Assembly: GCA_024226315.1 (NCBI GenBank)
Contig: JAAELT010000389.1
Span: forward strand, 1 to 51,902
Length of the DNA stretch: 51,902 nucleotides
DNA from: a bacterium
GTDB taxonomy: Bacteria; Acidobacteriota; Thermoanaerobaculia; Multivoradales; J023
Direction: 5' to 3'
Shown: positions 28,219-37,139 of the stretch, piece after piece
Layout of the letters: each line of letters starts with the position of its first letter
How positions within the stretch are numbered: position 1 is the first letter of the stretch
The notes under the pieces: generated by a model
What the model was told of the DNA's origin: nothing
The model's input: only the letters and a program-made list of their open reading frames with translations
Database searches by the model: none
Position numbers and translations under genes: made by a program

Positions 28219-28734
28219 CTACCACTCGGCGTAGGGAATGCCGTTCAGGCCGGTGCCGACGGAGAGCGAATACACGTCGTAGACGTCCTCGCCCCCCCAG
28301 GACCCGGAATCGGGATCGTCCTGGTAGCTGCGCAGGCCCCACTCGGCCTCGCCGGTCATCGGATCGATCGGGATCCGGCGCATGAACCGCTTGACGGTGC
28401 TCGGCCCCTGGCCCACCAGGTTGTGGGCTTCCGTGAGCTGCTCGAGCTCGGTGGGGTAGCCGTCGGTTCCCAGCTCGACCGGCAACAGGCCGGCATCGCT
28501 GTAGCGCTTGTACTCGTCGATGGCGTTGCGCATCATGCGCAGCTCGTAACGCAGCTCCATCTCCTTCTGCCGCTTGATCGTGTACTTGGCGATCGGGAAC
28601 GCCACCGCCGAGAGCGAGGTCAGGATCACGCATACCACCACCAGCTCGGTGAGGCTGAAACCGCGCTGACCGCCGCGGCCGGTGAACCAGCGCGGGGTCG
28701 TTCGCGAAGCATCGAATGGGCGGCATGATCTCAT
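28219..28734 (-). CDS. Pseudopilin, GspG/GspH-like
   Basis: A 171-residue protein with a longer leader (about 25 residues) before the prepilin site GFSLTELVVVCVILTSLSAV (Glu at position 5). The body has MRNAIDEYKRYSDAGLLPVE, YPTELEQLTEAHNLVG and RRIPIDPMTGEAEWGLRSYQ, close to GspG. Gene order gspD-pseudopilin-gspG-pseudopilin suggests joint assembly of a short pseudopilus. The true start may lie further in (for example at an internal codon nearer the leader), since no strong ribosome-binding site was seen. Confidence 0.85.
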   Translation of the reverse strand: MRSCRPFDASRTTPRWFTGRGGQRGFSLTELVVVCVILTSLSAVAFPIAKYTIKRQKEMELRYELRMMRNAIDEYKRYSDAGLLPVELGTDGYPTELEQLTEAHNLVGQGPSTVKRFMRRIPIDPMTGEAEWGLRSYQDDPDSGSWGGEDVYDVYSLSVGTGLNGIPYAEW

Positions 28735-28761
28735 CGTTCCACCTGATCTTACGGACGCGCC

Positions 28762-30729
28762 TCAGAGACCGTCGCTGTCGTCGTCCTCATCCCGGTTCTG
28801 GAACCGGTTGCGCGGACCGCCGGCCGGCGCCAGGTCGATCGCCTTAGGCCGCTCGGCCTGCGGTTGCTTCTGGTCGTCATCGTCGTCGCCGTCGGCGTCC
28901 TGCAGGCCCCGGGGCAGCGACCGCAGGCGCTCGCGCAGCCGGTCGCGCACCCGCTGGCGGGCGTCGGTGTCGCCGTCGAACGGACCGCTGACGTCGGATT
29001 CCACGCGCGGGCTGCCGCCACGGAAGGTGATGTTGGCCTCGGTGCCGACCCAGATCGGCAACAGGTCCGCCTCGGTGATGTCGGCCCGGCGGATGACATG
29101 GGGCGTCAGGGTCAGCACGATGTCGGTCCGCCGGTTGTCGGTCGAGGTCCGCGTGAACAACCGCCCGAGAACCGGGATGTCCGAGAGCCCCGGAATGCCC
29201 GACTTCGTCTGGCTTTCCTCGGAGCGGATCAGGCCGGCCAGGAAGTTGGTCTCGCCGTCGCGCAGCCGGATGTTGGTCTGGATGTTGCGCGTGCCGATCA
29301 CCGGCTGCTCCTGACCGCCCGAGCCAGTCACGAAATCGGCGATGTTCGACACCTCGACGTTGACCTTGAGCGTCACCTCCTCGTTGTGGTGCACCCGCGG
29401 CTCGATCTCGATCTGGATGCCGACCTCCTGGTACTGGAACGACGTCACCGGCACGACCTGCCCCTGTCCACCCAGATTTCCGGTGTTGAAGGTGGTGGTG
29501 GGAATCGGCACCCGGTCGCCGATGGTCAGGTTGCCCTTCTCACCCTCGGTGATTCGCAGCTTCGGCTGCGCCAACGCCTGAGCGTCGCCGTTGGACTTGA
29601 CGAAGTCGAGAAAGAAGCTCGGCACGGTCAACATCCAGTTGTTCTCGTTGATGAACTCGATATCCGAGAAGCGGATCTGGTTACCGCCCTGGCCGTCGAG
29701 GTCCGGGGTGATCGCGAGTCGGTTGTCGGACAGGCTCAGGCCGAGCTCCATGAGCGAGCTGGTGTTGATCTGCAGCAGCTCGACGTCGACCACGACCTCG
29801 GCCTTGGCCTTGTCGTTGGCCAGGATGATCTGCTCGGCCACCTTGACCTTGTCGGCGGTGTCGCGCAAGACGATGGCGTTGAGCTGCTCGTTGGCGGCCA
29901 CGTGCTTGGCGCCGATCAGGCTGCGGACCATGGTCATAACGTCCTTGACCTCGGCGTTGTCGAGGAAGAAGGTCTGGATCACCTGGTCCTCGTAGGTGCG
30001 CCGGTTCTGGGGCGTGTCGTCGGCGATGATGATCGAGTGCTCGTCGAGCACCTTGTAGAAGTGGCTGACCGTGCGCATCAGGATCTCGAGCCCGCTTTGG
30101 GCGGTGACGCCGGAGAGCACGATCGAGATCTCCTGATCCTTGAGCTTGGGGTCGAACAGCACGTTGACGCCGAAAGCCTTGCCCAGCGCGCGGTAGATGT
30201 CGACCACCGAGGCGGGCTCGGAGAAGATCAGGTCGATGGGCTCCTCGGAGCGCGGGTTGAGCACCGGCGGCTGCGCCCTGGCGCCCCGTACTCCCTCTTT
30301 CATCTCCTGGATGGAGCGCGGCGAGCGGCCTTCGCGCGCGGCGTTGATCTCCTCCACCGCCTTGCGCAGCTCGGACTCCGCGTACTGGTTCGACGGATCG
30401 AGCTCCACCGCCTTGCGGAACTCGATCATCGCCCGCTCCGGCACCCCCGCCGCCCGGTACTGCTTACCCTTCCTGAAATGCTCCTGGGCGGCCTGGATCT
30501 TGGCCCGCATCAGAGCGGCGCGGTAGGCGATGTTGTCGGGATGGATGCGAACCGCCTCCAGGTAATGGACGACGGCCCCGTCCCAGTCGCCGGTCGACTC
30601 CGCCACCTGCGCCTTGCGGAAGGTGCTGTAGCCGGAGCACCCGACCAGCATCAGCAACAGGACCGCCAGAGCTCGCTTGAAAGCGACAGGTCTGCCAGCT
30701 ATAGGTCTGCCCATATTCCGAATCTCCAT
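28762..30729 (-). CDS. gspD: TPR-containing secretin (GspD/PilQ family) lipoprotein
   Basis: A 655-residue outer-membrane secretin. The signal KRALAVLLLMLVGCSG has a lipobox (LVGC), then TPR-like helices at about 35-130 (DWDGAVVHYLEAVRIHPDNI, AMIEFRKAVELDPSNQYAES), N-domains at about 160-330 (SVVDIYRALGKAFGVNVLFD, VIQTFFLDNAEVKDVMTMVR) and the secretin core at about 390-560 (VPIPTTTFNTG, YQEVGIQIEIEPRVHHNEEV, FLAGLIRSEESQTKSGIPGL, IPVLGRLF, DIVLTLTPHVIR). The tail is Asp-rich. The TPR-secretin fusion, seen in other Acidobacteriota and Myxococcota, replaces a separate pilotin or tad-like TPR protein. Confidence 0.92.
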   Translation of the reverse strand: MEIRNMGRPIAGRPVAFKRALAVLLLMLVGCSGYSTFRKAQVAESTGDWDGAVVHYLEAVRIHPDNIAYRAALMRAKIQAAQEHFRKGKQYRAAGVPERAMIEFRKAVELDPSNQYAESELRKAVEEINAAREGRSPRSIQEMKEGVRGARAQPPVLNPRSEEPIDLIFSEPASVVDIYRALGKAFGVNVLFDPKLKDQEISIVLSGVTAQSGLEILMRTVSHFYKVLDEHSIIIADDTPQNRRTYEDQVIQTFFLDNAEVKDVMTMVRSLIGAKHVAANEQLNAIVLRDTADKVKVAEQIILANDKAKAEVVVDVELLQINTSSLMELGLSLSDNRLAITPDLDGQGGNQIRFSDIEFINENNWMLTVPSFFLDFVKSNGDAQALAQPKLRITEGEKGNLTIGDRVPIPTTTFNTGNLGGQGQVVPVTSFQYQEVGIQIEIEPRVHHNEEVTLKVNVEVSNIADFVTGSGGQEQPVIGTRNIQTNIRLRDGETNFLAGLIRSEESQTKSGIPGLSDIPVLGRLFTRTSTDNRRTDIVLTLTPHVIRRADITEADLLPIWVGTEANITFRGGSPRVESDVSGPFDGDTDARQRVRDRLRERLRSLPRGLQDADGDDDDDQKQPQAERPKAIDLAPAGGPRNRFQNRDEDDDSDGL

Positions 30730-30736
30730 GGCGATC

Positions 30737-31306
30737 CTAGCCGCCGATCTCGATCCGCTCCGCAGCGGTGTCGGGGAATCCGATGAACTTGAATTCGACC
30801 GACTCGTAGCCGATCTCGTGGACGATGAACTTTTCGCGGATCACTTGCTGCTCCAAGGCGTTGATGAGCATGCCCTGGTCGTCGGTCAAGACCGCGACCC
30901 GCTTGCGCTCGGGACCGAAGATTCCGATCAGCGCGACATCGAGAGGCGGCGGCCGCGGCACCACCGGCTGGGGTGGCGCGGTCACCCGCGGCTTTCTCTC
31001 CACCACTGGTGGCGGCGGCGGCGGTGGGGGCGGCGGCGGTTTCGGCTTCTCACCGTAGCGGAAGATGTTGCGATCCGGCTCGTATTCGCCGCCCTGCTTC
31101 TCGAGCGCCGCCAGCTGCAGCCCCTTGATCTCTTTGCGGGCCGCGGCGCGCGGCTGGACTCCGGCGAGCCTGCCGATGCCGCTGCTGCCACGGTTGGCGA
31201 GGTCCAGCAGTGCTGGCTTGAGATACTTCCATACGACGAAGGGCGCCAGGAGCACCAGGATGCCGAGCATGAGCTTCTCACGCCCACCGAGGGTACCGAG
31301 CTTCAT
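30737..31306 (-). CDS. Inner-membrane linker protein, PilP/GspC-like
   Basis: A 189-residue protein: short N-terminal segment KLMLGILVLLAPFVVWKYL (membrane anchor), a helical stretch, a run of 11 Pro (KPKPPPPPPPPPPPVVERKP) and a C-terminal beta domain (PLDVALIGIFGPERKRVAVL, MLINALEQQVIREKFIVHEI) resembling the HR/PilP domain that contacts the secretin N-terminus. Position between pilO-like and gspD and overlaps support this role. Function by analogy with PilP or GspC. Confidence 0.7.
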   Translation of the reverse strand: MKLGTLGGREKLMLGILVLLAPFVVWKYLKPALLDLANRGSSGIGRLAGVQPRAAARKEIKGLQLAALEKQGGEYEPDRNIFRYGEKPKPPPPPPPPPPPVVERKPRVTAPPQPVVPRPPPLDVALIGIFGPERKRVAVLTDDQGMLINALEQQVIREKFIVHEIGYESVEFKFIGFPDTAAERIEIGG

Positions 31307-31953
31307 GTCGTCGGCTCCTCGGCCTCGGCCTCTGTCTCGGCGTCAGTCTCGGCTCCTGTCTCGACCTCGGCTGGCCGCGGGGCGATCTCGCGGGTGGAGA
31401 ATATGGTGGACATGGCCAGGTTGATGCCGAGATTCGGATTTTGTCTCGCCTCGCCGCTGTCACCCAGTGTCACGCTGTTGAGCGTGACGAAGTGATCCGA
31501 CAGCTCGAGGAAGTTGATGAACGTGCGCAGCTGGTCATAGGTACCGTTGACCGAGAAGTTGATGTTGCGTTGCACCAGGCCCTGATCGCCGAAGTCCTTC
31601 TTGGGGTAACCGAACGACGTGGGCTTGAGGCCGGCCTGACGAGCCAGGGTCTTGACCTCCTGAACGGCGCGCGTGAAACGCTGGGCCTCGGTCTCGAATC
31701 GGGTGGCGTAGAGCCCGTCCACCTCCTGCTGGTGAGCCCCCACCTTGACCAGGAACTCCTCGATCACCTCGCGCTCCTGTTCGAGCGCCGTGAGCCGCTC
31801 GGTGGCCGTGCGATGCCGGCTCTCGAGGGTCTCGACTTTGCCCGCGAAGGCGCTGTTGTAGAACGCGAAGACCAGCAGATTGAGGATGCAGAACGCCGCG
31901 GGCAGCACCCAGAGCCACAGGTGACGGCGCCAGGCCTCGAACAAGGACTTCAT
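31303..31953 (-). CDS. pilO: PilO-like inner-membrane assembly protein
   Basis: A 216-residue protein: cytosolic start, one membrane helix (LWLWVLPAAFCILNLLVFAF), coiled coil (ESRHRTATERLTALEQEREV), then a ferredoxin-like part with VQRNINFSVNGTYDQLRTFI and NFLELSDHFVTLNSVTLGDS, diagnostic of PilO/GspM. It forms the inner-membrane platform with the PilN-like protein. Overlaps of four bases on both sides show translational coupling. The acidic tail after residue 190 is low-complexity. Confidence 0.8.
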   Translation of the reverse strand: MKSLFEAWRRHLWLWVLPAAFCILNLLVFAFYNSAFAGKVETLESRHRTATERLTALEQEREVIEEFLVKVGAHQQEVDGLYATRFETEAQRFTRAVQEVKTLARQAGLKPTSFGYPKKDFGDQGLVQRNINFSVNGTYDQLRTFINFLELSDHFVTLNSVTLGDSGEARQNPNLGINLAMSTIFSTREIAPRPAEVETGAETDAETEAEAEEPTT

Positions 31954-33200
31954 GCCAGGACCTCCCGCGTGCCGGCCGGCGCCGAGATTGTGCCGCCCTC
32001 GGGGATCTGAGGCAGGGGCAGGGATCCGTTTTGCAGACGTGGCGTGGCCGACGCGTTGGGCTCGGCGAAGCCGTCCTCGGGCGGCGGCTCGACATCATCG
32101 GGCTGCGTGGGCACCGTTCGTGGGGGCGCTGCCGGGGGCGTGCTGCGGCCGGCCCGGCCGTCCACCGGGCGTGTCGACGGCTGATCGCCCGGGGTCGGCC
32201 GAGTGGTAGGCCGCCGCGTCGGCGGCGGCGGGCGCCGGGCGGTGGGCGGCGGCGGAGCCGTCGGTGGAGGCGTGGCGACGGCGGGGGCCGCGGCCGCGGG
32301 CGGATCGCGCGGTTTGGCCGCGAGGAGGGACGGATCCGGTTGCGGCGGCTTCTCGGCGGTCGCCGTGTCGGAGTCCTCGTCGTCCTCGGTCATGGCGGCC
32401 GGCTCGGCTCCGGTCGCTTCCGCGACGTCGATGCCGTCGGGCGCCTCTTCCTGGGCCGCCGGCTCCTCGGCCGGCGACGGTTCATCGCCCTCCGATTCCT
32501 CGGTTTCGGAAAGCACCAGCGGTCGGGTGAGGTAGACGACGGTCAGGTTGAAATTGCTCTTGCCCTGCTCACTGATCTCGCCGGACAGGAACGGCCGGCG
32601 AAAGTCGGGGCTGGTGTACAGCACGTCGATGAACTCCATCAACGCGTCTTCTGTCTTGGCGACGCCCTTCAGGCTCAGAGCCACCTCGTTGCGCTTCAGC
32701 GTCAACGGCTGCGGCTCCGTGGCTGTCTGGGCCGCGGCGGTCTGAGCCGCGGTGGACGGGGGCGGCTGTCGCCGGGACGAGCGCGCCCGGCGAGGGCGGC
32801 GCGCCTTCGTCGGCTCCGCCACCAGCTTGACCTGAGGCTGCACGCTCAGCAACCGGACGTCGAGCGGCACCACCTCTTCGAGATCGTCGAACAGCGCGCT
32901 CCAGGGGAAGGTGCGGTAGGAGATCAACGCGTTCAGAAAGTCGGTCCGGCGGTTCTCCCGCGGCAGGTTGATGCGTGCCAGGTCGCGGTCGAGATCGCCG
33001 AGCAGGCGCCGCTGCTCGGCGATCTGCTGGTCGACCTCGACGATCCGTTGCCGGTTCTTGGCGGTGCCCGACCAGTGACCGCTGTAGAGCCGGTAGTTGA
33101 CCACGGCGAAGGCCACGCCCAGGATCCACAGCAATAGCGCCAGGCGAAACACCGGCCGGCGATTGACGAACGGGCGCCGTGCGAGATTGACTTCTCTCAC
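31950..33200 (-). CDS. pilN: PilN-like inner-membrane protein with long Pro-rich tail
   Basis: A 416-residue protein, GTG start at 33200. MREVNLARRPFVNRRPVFRL is the conserved cytosolic PilN peptide that binds PilM; a single helix (LALLLWILGVAFAVVNYRLY), coiled coil and a ferredoxin-like domain (NALISYRTFPWSALFDDLEE, LKGVAKTEDALMEFIDVLYT) follow up to about residue 245. The last 170 residues are a disordered Pro/Ala/Thr-rich segment absent from ordinary PilN (about 190 residues). Together with pilM- and pilO-like genes it replaces GspL/GspM. Confidence 0.8.
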   Translation of the reverse strand: MREVNLARRPFVNRRPVFRLALLLWILGVAFAVVNYRLYSGHWSGTAKNRQRIVEVDQQIAEQRRLLGDLDRDLARINLPRENRRTDFLNALISYRTFPWSALFDDLEEVVPLDVRLLSVQPQVKLVAEPTKARRPRRARSSRRQPPPSTAAQTAAAQTATEPQPLTLKRNEVALSLKGVAKTEDALMEFIDVLYTSPDFRRPFLSGEISEQGKSNFNLTVVYLTRPLVLSETEESEGDEPSPAEEPAAQEEAPDGIDVAEATGAEPAAMTEDDEDSDTATAEKPPQPDPSLLAAKPRDPPAAAAPAVATPPPTAPPPPTARRPPPPTRRPTTRPTPGDQPSTRPVDGRAGRSTPPAAPPRTVPTQPDDVEPPPEDGFAEPNASATPRLQNGSLPLPQIPEGGTISAPAGTREVLA

Positions 33201-33201
33201 T

Positions 33202-34176
33202 TCAGGCCACCTCGAGACTCGCCGCTCCCAGCAGCGGCGCCGTTTCCAGCCAGGTCGGTCCGACCTGCGTGCGGCTGATCGGGAAGTGCTCGAATGCCAG
33301 CGGCTCGGCCACCGCCTCGAGCTCGTCGCCGAGGAGCTCCAGCCACGGCTCCTCCTGCTCCTGTGGCGCCGCCAGGAAGATTCGGGCCAGGGCCGTCTCC
33401 GGGAAATGCTGATGCAGGAAAGTTGTAGTCAGGCGCAGATCCCGGCGTACCGCTTCCGTCGACAGCGCTCCCTCACCGTAGGCCTTGTAGCGATACAGAA
33501 GCGGCTCGCGCTGACGGTAGAAGCTCAGGGTGTAGGCGTCGTCGTGTGCCACCGCCAGGGCCACCAGGTCGGCCGGGTCGGTGGCGTGGGCGAGGCTGGC
33601 CGCGGTCGCCTGGGTGGTGTTGGTGATCCGCCCGATCTCGATTCCGACGGCTGCGAAAGCCTCTTCGAGCTGTTTGATCAACAGCTCGATGGCGAAACCG
33701 ACCAGGACCCTCAGGGGTTCTTCCTGGGCTGGGAAAGGAGTCACCAGCGACCCAGAGATCCGCAGGTCCTCGACCCTGAAAGGCACCAGGCGCTTGAGCT
33801 TCCAACGCAGCATCTCCTCGCGCGCGCTCTGCTTGCGTGGCAGCTCCGAGATCTCGGTGAAAATCAAACGCAGCCAAGTATCCGGCAGAACCAGCGAGGC
33901 GCTCTTGATCGGTTCCGGAAAGTCCTGGGCAAGACCCTCGACCGCGTCGCGCAGTGCCTGCGGGTCGCGCATGGGAGCGCCGAGCATGCCTTCACCGAAG
34001 GCCTCGGCGCCCAGCTCGCGCGAGGATTCGTGCTCGTACACATACCCCTGCCCCTCGCGCCCGAAACAACCATGGCGGAGCCCGGTCGTGTCGAGAGCGA
34101 ACACGTGCGGCGGCGGCGGCACTGGGGACAGGCCCAGGGCGCGCTCAATCCACGAAGGTAACCTTGTTGATCTCAC
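33202..34176 (-). CDS. pilM: PilM-like actin-fold protein
   Basis: A 324-residue cytosolic protein; GTG 34176 overlaps the end of gspE by 32 bases. VFALDTTGLRHGCF is the first phosphate-loop strand, then DFPEPIKSASLVLPDTWLRL, ELPRKQSAREEMLRWKLKRL and PFRVEDLRISGSLV match the PilM/GspL pattern, and IGRITNTTQATAASLAHATD the second subdomain. The nucleotide-binding residues look poorly conserved. It should link the GspE ATPase to the PilN-like N-terminus. Confidence 0.75.
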   Translation of the reverse strand: MRSTRLPSWIERALGLSPVPPPPHVFALDTTGLRHGCFGREGQGYVYEHESSRELGAEAFGEGMLGAPMRDPQALRDAVEGLAQDFPEPIKSASLVLPDTWLRLIFTEISELPRKQSAREEMLRWKLKRLVPFRVEDLRISGSLVTPFPAQEEPLRVLVGFAIELLIKQLEEAFAAVGIEIGRITNTTQATAASLAHATDPADLVALAVAHDDAYTLSFYRQREPLLYRYKAYGEGALSTEAVRRDLRLTTTFLHQHFPETALARIFLAAPQEQEEPWLELLGDELEAVAEPLAFEHFPISRTQVGPTWLETAPLLGAASLEVA

Positions 34177-35788
34177 GCAGCGTTGTCACTCCTTGGAACA
34201 CCTTCTCGAGCGCCGACTCACGCAGAAAACTCATACCTTCCTCTTTGGCCGCGCGGCGAATCTCGGCCGCGGGCCGCTTGGTCAAAATCAGCTCCCGAAT
34301 CGGGTCCGATAGATACAAGAGCTCTGAAACCGCCAGCCGGCCATGATAGCCGGCCCCGCTGCATTCGATACAGCCCGCTCCCTCGTAGAACGTCAGATCG
34401 TGGTAGGTCTCGGGATCGAGGCCGCTGTGCTCGAGCAGCCGACTGTCGATTTCCGCCGGCCGTTTGCAGTGCTCGCAGATCTTGCGGACCAGGCGCTGGG
34501 CCAGAATGCAGTTGAGAGCCGAAACGAAATTGTACAGGTCGACGTGCATGTTGAGAAAGCGGCCCAGCACGTCGACGACGTTGTTGGCGTGCACGGTGGT
34601 GAAGACCAGATGGCCGGTGAGCGCCGACTGGATGGCGATCTGGGCCGTCTCCTCGTCACGGATCTCGCCGACCATCACCTTGTCTGGATCGTGACGCAGG
34701 ATCGAGCGCAGGCCGCGGGCGAAGGTGAGGCCCTTCTTCTCGTTGACCGGGATCTGGGCGACGCCGTCGAGCTGGTACTCGACCGGGTCTTCGATGGTGA
34801 TGATCTTGTCTTCCGACGACTGGATCTCGCTCAGACAGGCGTAGAGGGTGGTGGTCTTGCCGGATCCGGTCGGTCCGGTGACCAGAACCATGCCGTAGGG
34901 CTCGCGGATCGCCTTGCGCAGCTTGCGCTTGGTCTCGTCGTCGATGCCCAGCACGTCGAGCGACAGGTTCTTGAATTCCTTGTTCATCGACTCCTTGTCG
35001 AGAACGCGGATCACGCAGTCCTCGCCGTGGACGGTGGGCAGGATCGAGACGCGAAAGTCGATGGTCCGGCCGCGCAGCCTCAGCTTGAAGCGACCGTCCT
35101 GGGGGATGCGCTTCTCGGAGATGTCGAGCTCCGACATCACTTTGACTCGGCTGATGATCGTCTGGTGGTGCTGCTTGTCGATGGCGTCCATCGCCTGGTA
35201 GAGGGCACCGTCGATGCGATACTTGATGATCACCTCGTTCTCGCCGGTCTCGATGTGGATGTCCGAGGCACGGCGCTGGATGGCGTTGAACAGGGTGGAG
35301 TCCACCAGCTTGATGATCGGGCTCTGATCCTGGGTGATGCTGTCGATCGTCAGCACCTCGGCGTCGTCGCCATCGCCCTGAACGAGCTGGATGCGGAAGT
35401 CCTCGGTGGCCTCGTCGAGCACGCGCTGGGCGCTCTCGGACTTCTGCAGGATCTCCTCGATCGCCGAGGTCGCCCCGATCTTGACCTCCACCGGCTGCCC
35501 CAGCAGCAGTTCCAGCTCGTCCAGGCGGCGCACGTCCGTGGGGTCGGCCATCACCACCGCCATCCGGCCTTCGAGCTGTTCCTGGGGGATGAACGTGTAG
35601 CGCAGCATCAGGTCGAAGGGGATGCGGCGAAAGAGGTCGTTCTGGATGCGGAAGTTCATGACGTCCACGAACTCCATCGAATAGTCCGCGGCCAATCGGC
35701 GGGCGAGAGCTTCCTCTTCGGCCGGATCGACGCTCTGAGATTCCGGCTCCGGCGCCGGCTCTGGGGGAGAGGTTGTGGACACTTCCAT
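34145..35788 (-). CDS. gspE: Type II secretion / pilus assembly ATPase GspE
   Basis: A 547-residue protein; ATG 35788 has GGAGGAG upstream. N-terminal GspE domain (about 30-150: YSMEFVDVMNFRIQNDLFRR), then the ATPase: ASDIHIETGENEVIIKYRID, Walker A GPTGSGKTTT at about 304, IEDPVEYQLDGVAQIPVNEK (Asp box), VGEIRDEETAQIAIQSALTG (Walker B) and TTVHANN (His box). Two CxxC pairs, CEHC at about 441 and CIECSG at about 475, form the zinc site typical of GspE/PilB. It powers pseudopilus assembly from the cytosol. Confidence 0.96.
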   Translation of the reverse strand: MEVSTTSPPEPAPEPESQSVDPAEEEALARRLAADYSMEFVDVMNFRIQNDLFRRIPFDLMLRYTFIPQEQLEGRMAVVMADPTDVRRLDELELLLGQPVEVKIGATSAIEEILQKSESAQRVLDEATEDFRIQLVQGDGDDAEVLTIDSITQDQSPIIKLVDSTLFNAIQRRASDIHIETGENEVIIKYRIDGALYQAMDAIDKQHHQTIISRVKVMSELDISEKRIPQDGRFKLRLRGRTIDFRVSILPTVHGEDCVIRVLDKESMNKEFKNLSLDVLGIDDETKRKLRKAIREPYGMVLVTGPTGSGKTTTLYACLSEIQSSEDKIITIEDPVEYQLDGVAQIPVNEKKGLTFARGLRSILRHDPDKVMVGEIRDEETAQIAIQSALTGHLVFTTVHANNVVDVLGRFLNMHVDLYNFVSALNCILAQRLVRKICEHCKRPAEIDSRLLEHSGLDPETYHDLTFYEGAGCIECSGAGYHGRLAVSELLYLSDPIRELILTKRPAAEIRRAAKEEGMSFLRESALEKVFQGVTTLREINKVTFVD

Positions 35789-35803
35789 GGCGACTCCTCC
35801 AGG

Positions 35804-37015
35804 CTATCCGACCTGGTTCATGGCACCGAACATCGGTAGGTAGATGGAGATCAGGAGCAGCGCGATGATTGCTCCCATGACGATCAGCATGATCGGCTCG
35901 ACCAGGGTCAGCAGCCGCTGCACCTTGGTCTCGACGCGCTCGTCGAAGAAATCGGAGACGCTGGAGAGCATCTCGTCCAGCGAGCCGGTCGCCTCCCCGA
36001 CCTTGATCATGTCGATCGAGATCTTGGGGAAGACCTCCGCGCGATCGAGCGCGTCGTGAAAGGCCTGCCCCTGCCGCACCTCGTCGATACACGGCCGGAT
36101 CTTCTCGCCGATGTAGAAGTTGCCCACCGCGCCGGTGGCGGTCTCGAGCCCCGAAACCAGCGGAATGCCGCCCGCCACCAGCGTGGAGAGCGAACGGCAG
36201 AACTCCGACAGCGCGAACTGATGGAAGATCCCTCCCACCAGCGGGATCTGAAGCCGCAGGTGATCGAGGGCCTTTCTGCCCGCGTCGGTGGCACCCCATC
36301 TCTTGAGCAGGAAGCCGCCAATGACCAGGAACCCCAGGAGCCAAAGGACGTTGTCCCGCAGCCAGAACGAGACGGCGAGGGTGATCTGGGTGATGGCCGG
36401 CAGCTCGGCGTCGAGGTCACTGTAGAACCGGGAGAAGCTCGGAACCACATAGATCGCCATGATCGCCATCATGGCGAACGAGAGACCGATGAGAACCATC
36501 GGGTAAACCAGGGCGGAGACCACGCGTTTGCGCGCCGAGATCAACAACTTGAGGTAGCGGATGAAACGCCGGAGCACCGATTCGAGCTCACCGGAGCGCT
36601 CACCGGCCTTGAGCGATGCTGCGTACAGAGGCGGGAAGAGGTCGCCGAAGCTGGCGAAGGCCTCGGACAGCTCCTCACCCGATTTGACCCGGTCGCGGAT
36701 CTCGCCCAGCACGTCCGCGAGGTGGGAGTCCTCCATCCGCTCGAGCATCAGGTCCAGGGACTGCATCAGCGGCAGGCCGGCGCGCAGCAGCGCCGCCAGC
36801 TCTTGATTGAACGCCATGAACTCGTCCAGCGGCATGCGTTTGCGGCGGCCGCTCCAGGGCATCTTGATCTGGAACGGCACGCCCCGCGGCCGCACCTCGA
36901 AGATGTGGAAGCCCTGGCGCTCGAGCTCGCGCCGCACCGCCGACTCGTCGTTGCCCTGTTGGACCTGGCTCATGATGCGGCCGTCAGGGGTGCCGTACCT
37001 GCAGACGAATTGCAT
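35804..37015 (-). CDS. gspF: Type II secretion inner-membrane platform protein GspF
   Basis: A 403-residue GspF/PilC protein. The N-terminal FVCRYGTPDGRIMSQVQQGN and ELAALLRAGLPLMQSLDLML are the first cytosolic domain; membrane helices are VSALVYPMVLIGLSFAMMAI, LWLLGFLVIGGFLLKRW and PIMLIVMGAIIALLLISIYL; the second domain has LSTLVAGGIPLVSGLETATG and IKVGEATGSLDEMLSSVSDF. Normal length. It is the first gene after a pair of strong hairpins and so probably begins a separate transcript together with gspE (15-base gap). Confidence 0.95.
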   Translation of the reverse strand: MQFVCRYGTPDGRIMSQVQQGNDESAVRRELERQGFHIFEVRPRGVPFQIKMPWSGRRKRMPLDEFMAFNQELAALLRAGLPLMQSLDLMLERMEDSHLADVLGEIRDRVKSGEELSEAFASFGDLFPPLYAASLKAGERSGELESVLRRFIRYLKLLISARKRVVSALVYPMVLIGLSFAMMAIMAIYVVPSFSRFYSDLDAELPAITQITLAVSFWLRDNVLWLLGFLVIGGFLLKRWGATDAGRKALDHLRLQIPLVGGIFHQFALSEFCRSLSTLVAGGIPLVSGLETATGAVGNFYIGEKIRPCIDEVRQGQAFHDALDRAEVFPKISIDMIKVGEATGSLDEMLSSVSDFFDERVETKVQRLLTLVEPIMLIVMGAIIALLLISIYLPMFGAMNQVG

Positions 37016-37055
37016 GGTCGCCTCTTGCCTCTCTCAGACGTGACGAGGTCGAGGC

Positions 37056-37087
37056 CTTGGAGCCTGTTGCTCGCAACAGGCTCCAAG
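37056..37087. terminator. 14-bp perfect stem hairpin between the sigma operon and gspF
   Basis: CTTGGAGCCTGTTG and CAACAGGCTCCAAG form a perfect 14-bp stem with a CTCG loop. It stands downstream of the secretin-N-like gene and upstream of gspF (both minus strand). No T-run follows, so it may be a terminator, attenuator or processing site. Confidence 0.55.
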
Positions 37088-37102
37088 AACGGAGGGGATG
37101 GG

Positions 37103-37135
37103 CCAAGAAGCTCCGCCGCAGGCGGAGCTTCTTGG
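37103..37135. terminator. 15-bp perfect stem hairpin
   Basis: CCAAGAAGCTCCGCC and GGCGGAGCTTCTTGG pair perfectly around a GCA loop, seven bases beyond the stop codon of the preceding minus-strand gene. Stable enough to end transcription of the sigma/anti-sigma operon; a T-run is missing. A 14-bp palindrome (GGGCGCTAGCGCCC, 37135-37148) containing the stop codon adjoins it. Confidence 0.6.
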
Positions 37136-37139
37136 GGCG

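Noticed and set aside
28864..30786. 640-codon plus-strand frame opposite gspD
   Set aside because: Antisense shadow of the secretin gene; no domain, repetitive LGVEQH-type composition.
34343..35839. 498-codon plus-strand frame opposite gspE
   Set aside because: It is the mirror of the GspE reading frame, rich in Asp/Val/Leu/His typical of antisense frames in high-GC DNA; gspE shows all motifs.
34656..36344. 562-codon minus-strand frame spanning gspE and gspF
   Set aside because: Out-of-frame reading of two real genes; Arg/Gly/Pro/Asp-rich with no recognisable motif.
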